Part shown: piece after piece, positions 6,350 to 8,306 of the stretch
Numbering within the stretch: position 1 is the stretch's first letter
How the letters are laid out: every line of letters begins with the position of its first letter
Assembly: GCA_000999395.1 (NCBI GenBank)
Contig: LCOM01000030.1
Location: forward strand, 1-8,306
DNA: 8,306 nucleotides
Reading direction: 5' to 3'
Source of the DNA: Parcubacteria group bacterium GW2011_GWA2_47_7
GTDB lineage: Bacteria; Patescibacteriota; Minisyncoccia; Phycocordibacterales; UBA6899
Notes under the pieces: model-generated
Database searches by the model: none
Told to the model about the DNA's origin: nothing
The model's input: only the letters and a program-made list of their open reading frames with translations
Translations under genes and position numbers: made by a program

Positions 6350-6883
6350 TTATGCGGTTTTCTTACCCTGTTTACGGCGAATAACCTCATCGGAGTAGCG
6401 GATCCCTTTTCCTTTGTATGGTTCAGGCACCCTCCAAGAGCGCACCACTGCGGCAAATTGCCCCACGGCCTCCTTGTTGATACCGGAAATGGTAATTGAA
6501 CCTTTCTCAGTAACAACCGTAACACCTTCGGGAGCATCGAGGTTCACAGGATGCGAGTAGCCAAGCGCCATATTCAACTTCTGACCCTTTGCATCTGCCT
6601 TATATCCCACGCCCTCAATGATAAGCTTCTTTTCGTAGGCTTTATTCACCCCCGCCACCATATTTCTAATGTGAGATACTGCAGTACCGAGAAGTGCCTT
6701 GTGTTCACGTGCCACACTATTCAGCGTGACGAGGATCTCGCTTCCCTCGATGGTGACGACGACTACTTTGGGAAATGCGCGAGAGAGAGTTCCGAGTGGA
6801 CCATTCACTGTTACGACGTTGTTGAGAAATGTAACAGTAGTCTTTGCCGGAATAATTATTGGTTTTTTTGCTAGTCGGGACAT
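6350..6883 (-). CDS. rplF: Large ribosomal subunit protein uL6
   Basis: Sits near the factor-binding site of the large subunit and contacts the sarcin-ricin region of 23S rRNA. From ATG 6883 it is 177 residues, the usual length, with the family start MSRLAKKPI. A TTG at 6901 would add six residues but would overlap the rpsH stop, so the ATG is chosen. The two repeated L6 folds are visible, and the C-terminal signature PEPYKGKGIRYSDEVIRRK is intact. It starts 11 nt after the rpsH stop with no recognisable Shine-Dalgarno. Confidence 0.97.
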   Translation of the reverse strand: MSRLAKKPIIIPAKTTVTFLNNVVTVNGPLGTLSRAFPKVVVVTIEGSEILVTLNSVAREHKALLGTAVSHIRNMVAGVNKAYEKKLIIEGVGYKADAKGQKLNMALGYSHPVNLDAPEGVTVVTEKGSITISGINKEAVGQFAAVVRSWRVPEPYKGKGIRYSDEVIRRKQGKKTA

Positions 6884-6894
6884 AGTGATGGAAA

Positions 6895-7302
6895 TTACCA
6901 AATTTTGCCAATAATCTCTCCTCCAACATGCTCCTTACGGGCTTCCTCACCAGTGAGGATGCCTTTCGGTGTTGAAAGAAGCATAATGCCATGACCATGG
7001 TTGACCGGACGCAGGTCTTTTGCAGCAATATACATACGACGTGAAGGACGTGAGACACGCTCCATTCCTCGAACACGAGGCAGGCGCGGTGAATCATACA
7101 CAACACCGACCGCAATCATCCGCTCGGTGATACGCCCCTTCAATATTTTCTTTGATACAGAGGAAAGATACCCCTCTTTCATAAGCACATTTGCGATACG
7201 CAATTTCACATCGGAATACGGAATAAACACCACATCCTTCCCTGCGGTACCGCCATTCCTGATGCGCACGAACATGTCTGCGATTGGATCAGTGATTACC
7301 AT
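6895..7302 (-). CDS. rpsH: Small ribosomal subunit protein uS8
   Basis: Binds helix 21 of 16S rRNA early in small-subunit assembly, and in E. coli also represses the spc operon by binding its mRNA. The 135 residues start [17 protein letters not shown], the family hallmark, and end with [19 protein letters not shown] and [10 protein letters not shown]. The ATG overlaps the end of rpsN (shared ATGGTAA, 7296-7302), a classic coupling arrangement. Confidence 0.97.
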   Translation of the reverse strand: MVITDPIADMFVRIRNGGTAGKDVVFIPYSDVKLRIANVLMKEGYLSSVSKKILKGRITERMIAVGVVYDSPRLPRVRGMERVSRPSRRMYIAAKDLRPVNHGHGIMLLSTPKGILTGEEARKEHVGGEIIGKIW

Positions 7303-7478
7303 GATGATTTCTTAATTCCGGGAACCTTTCCCTCGTTTGCTAATTCACGAAAACAAATACGACAGAGATCGAAATCTCGCATATATCCGCGTTTTCGCCC
7401 GCACTTAAAACAACGATTGACTGCTCGCCCAGGAAACTTCGGGGTAAGCTGTCGCGCAATGGTAGATTTTTTTGCCAT
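7296..7478 (-). CDS. rpsN: Small ribosomal subunit protein uS14, zinc-binding type Z
   Basis: Assembles into the head of the small subunit near S3 and S10. At 60 residues it is the short zinc-ribbon form. The four zinc ligands are C23 and C26 (CFKCG) and C39 and C42 (CRICF), followed by [17 protein letters not shown], the standard S14 ending. It is the first gene of the operon here. Upstream lies no rplE (L5) but about 500 nt without a gene, carrying a promoter and a leader of about 155 nt. No Shine-Dalgarno is placed properly for the ATG: the purine-rich GGAGGAG is 46 nt upstream. Confidence 0.97.
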   Translation of the reverse strand: MAKKSTIARQLTPKFPGRAVNRCFKCGRKRGYMRDFDLCRICFRELANEGKVPGIKKSSW

Positions 7479-7634
7479 AAATTAAATAGATATCCCGACC
7501 TCGACGTGGTCGGATTAAGGCGCTCCTCCAATATCTCGTCTTTTTTCTTCTTGAACTCTCATTCATTCACCCAAAACCTAAGTAGGGTCGGGACAGAGAG
7601 GGCAAAAAGGAGAAAGACGGATCAAAAGAAACGT
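7479..7634 (-). promoter_or_regulatory. 5' leader of the rpsN operon, possible attenuation structure
   Basis: This is the stretch between the predicted transcription start (about 7634) and the rpsN ATG. The segment at 7493-7500 can pair locally (7495-7500 with 7508-7513, 6 bp) or over distance (8 bp with 7586-7593); the two pairings exclude each other. A second long-range match of 7 bp joins 7537-7543 with 7613-7619. A consensus-like GGAGGAG (7524-7530) has no start codon at a proper distance. A 15-codon reading frame (MRVQEEKRRDIGGAP, stop just after GGAGGAG) also lies here. Leaders of ribosomal-protein operons are often autoregulatory in other bacteria, but no known motif is recognised and chance pairing is possible. 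Confidence 0.35.
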
Positions 7635-7640
7635 GTACGG

Positions 7641-7669
7641 ATACTAACAAACGGCTTAAATTAAGTCAA
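7641..7669 (-). promoter_or_regulatory. Promoter of the rpsN-secY ribosomal-protein operon
   Basis: On the minus strand: TTGACT (7664-7669, 5/6 to the -35 consensus), a 17-nt spacer ending in TGT, and TAGTAT (7641-7646, 4/6 to the -10, with the extended TG). The spacing is optimal and this is the best sigma-70-type promoter in the window. It predicts transcription starting near 7634 and explains how the operon is expressed without the usual upstream ribosomal-protein genes. Confidence 0.7.
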
Positions 7670-7679
7670 TATATGAGTG

Positions 7680-7966
7680 TTTTACAACAGTCTATTCTAG
7701 GGAAACCTCCCGTGTGACTGTTTTACGGTATTGTAATTTTTATTGAACTCGGAATATTAGCACTAGACAAGTGTTAAATTAATATGTTCGTATGCTTTAT
7801 TGAGGCTTGATGAATGCCTTCGCACTGGAAATAGCGGAAATTTGAGGTGAATGAAGACCAAAACGGTCACCATCGTAAGGAGTTTATCTTAGAGTAACAG
7901 AATTGCGGTTCCCTTCGAATTTATAGCCCCACATATGCCTCGCAACGTGCGAGGCCGTATTTTTTG
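7680..7966 (+). ncRNA. Candidate structured RNA on the plus strand, family unknown
   Basis: Together with the flanks, 7670-7979 holds no protein gene in any frame. On the plus strand a chain of possible hairpins ends at an intrinsic terminator. These are: 7686-7692 with 7716-7722 (7 bp) enclosing AGG-GAAA-CCT; 7754-7759 with 7780-7785 continuing to 7760-7764 with 7770-7774 (11 bp in all, one G-U); 7803-7806 with 7816-7819; and 7856-7859 with 7865-7868 plus 7846-7848 with 7869-7871. The terminator needs a plus-strand transcript and no plus-strand gene precedes it. No convincing plus-strand promoter was found. I looked for signatures of tmRNA, RNase P RNA, SRP RNA and tRNA and found none that held. 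The 5' end is a guess. Confidence 0.3.
7937..7965 (+). terminator. Intrinsic terminator oriented to the plus strand
   Basis: A perfect 8-bp GC-rich stem, GCCTCGCA (7937-7944) with TGCGAGGC (7948-7955), a 3-nt loop, then CGTA and six Ts (7960-7965). On the minus strand the stem is followed by ATATGTGGGG, with no T-run, so it is not an ordinary terminator for the minus-strand Com-like gene. Confidence 0.6.
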
Positions 7967-7979
7967 CTATATTGTTCAA

Positions 7980-8195
7980 TTAATCATCTTCACCCTCAAT
8001 TGCCTCAATTCTAGTTTCTCGTTTGACCCGATTAGGGCACTCATCTTTGAAACAGAGAAGACGCTCCTGAGAAACACCGCGAAAAGTATTCAAACTCCCA
8101 CAACCGCGACACTTCACCTCAACTTCGCTGTCCACCAAAATTCCTTTAAATAAAAGTTTTTGACATGAATTACATCGATATTCCTGAAATTGCAT
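7980..8195 (-). CDS. Small Com-like zinc-finger protein
   Basis: A 71-residue protein with paired CxxC knuckles: C8 and C11 (RCNSCQK) and C29 and C32 (KCRGCGS), probably binding one zinc, plus a later C48/C53 pair (LLCFKDECP). The layout RCxxCxKLLFKG, then VEVKCxxCGxxNxF, resembles the Com family of Mu-like phages, in which Com activates translation of mom by remodelling mRNA. That relation rests on motif recall. A nucleic-acid-binding role is reasonable but its target is unknown. The C-terminus is acidic (EGEDD). ATG 8195 is chosen because a promoter ends 6 nt before it; a longer frame to a TTG at 8255 would run through that promoter. It stands alone with no phage genes in view, about 500 nt upstream of rpsN. 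Confidence 0.75.
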   Translation of the reverse strand: MQFQEYRCNSCQKLLFKGILVDSEVEVKCRGCGSLNTFRGVSQERLLCFKDECPNRVKRETRIEAIEGEDD

Positions 8196-8201
8196 AGCGA
8201 T

Positions 8202-8231
8202 AGTATACGCTACTGATCGCCTATAACTCAA
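8202..8231 (-). promoter_or_regulatory. Promoter of the Com-like gene (leaderless geometry)
   Basis: On the minus strand: TTGAGT (8226-8231, 4/6), an 18-nt spacer, TATACT (8202-8207, 5/6), then 6 nt to the ATG at 8195. The predicted transcription start coincides with the start codon. It is the clearest of the three leaderless-type promoters here. The remaining bases to 8306 contain a 5-bp hairpin (8259-8263 with 8271-8275) and nothing else I can support. Confidence 0.6.
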
Positions 8232-8306
8232 TGAGATTAAAGTTTCTCGTCCCAACCAACACTACAAGAAAGTGTCAAATAGACGTATTTTTCGACTATA
8301 TTCTCA

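Noticed and set aside
7560..7930. Possible tmRNA on the minus strand, from GGGGCTATAAATTCGAAGGG at the expected 5' end
   Set aside because: The spacing between GGGGCTA and TTCGA is 4 nt where about 8 is expected, no matching 3' acceptor strand or T-arm is found downstream, and no tag reading frame ending in ALAA is visible.
7897..7930. tRNA-like T-arm on the plus strand (TTCGAAT loop followed by GCCCCACA)
   Set aside because: The bases flanking the loop are not complementary and no D or anticodon arm precedes them.
7935..8153. 72-codon plus-strand reading frame
   Set aside because: It starts inside the terminator hairpin and lies antisense to the Com-like gene, whose cysteine pattern and promoter are more convincing.
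899..8195. Alternative genetic code (TGA as glycine, as in Gracilibacteria)
   Set aside because: No gene contains an in-frame TGA, and conserved glycines use GGN codons. The absence of TGA stops among these few genes is not enough evidence.
8259..8306. TTGACA on the minus strand near the right edge as a promoter
   Set aside because: The -35 is perfect but no -10 hexamer lies at 15-19 nt; the nearby TTGAGT/TATACT pair explains the gene start better.

Overview
The window most likely comes from a Patescibacteria (Candidate Phyla Radiation) genome, probably close to the Parcubacteria. The clearest sign is the 3' half of the spc ribosomal-protein operon: S5 is followed directly by L15 with only 11 nt between them, so uL30 (rpmD) is absent, as published surveys report for CPR bacteria. 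Small compact genes, a zinc-type S14 and nearly absent Shine-Dalgarno sequences fit this. All genes end in TAA or TAG and none needs TGA read as an amino acid. The assignment is an inference from gene content.

All supported protein genes are on the minus strand, so they read from right to left. At the right edge is a small Com-like zinc-finger gene (7980-8195) with its own promoter. A 501-nt gene-free stretch follows (7479-7979). It holds a plus-strand terminator, a possible structured RNA, and a strong minus-strand promoter with a leader of about 155 nt. That promoter drives rpsN-rpsH-rplF-rplR-rpsE-rplO-secY (S14, S8, L6, L18, S5, L15, SecY), a tightly packed operon ending at a 14-bp perfect hairpin terminator (3516-3548). 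rplE (L5), which normally precedes rpsN, is not adjacent.

Downstream lie adk (2882-3487), an alpha/beta hydrolase (1886-2878), map (899-1669) and a partial gene with a HEFTH zinc-metalloprotease motif that runs off the left edge (1-909). The usual order is secY-adk-map-infA. Here the hydrolase sits between adk and map, and the metalloprotease occupies the place where infA would be expected. The hydrolase is flanked by an exact 21-bp direct repeat. One copy is the 3' end of adk and the other is an orphan copy of that end lying upstream of map, which points to insertion into the adk 3' end.

Three genes outside the operon (adk, map and the Com-like gene) share one arrangement: a -10-like hexamer, exactly 6 nt, then ATG. 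This predicts leaderless mRNAs. Functionally the region combines ribosome assembly (S14, S8, L6, L18, S5, L15), membrane protein export (SecY), nucleotide balance (Adk) and N-terminal methionine removal (Map), with two accessory hydrolytic enzymes and a small zinc-finger protein.
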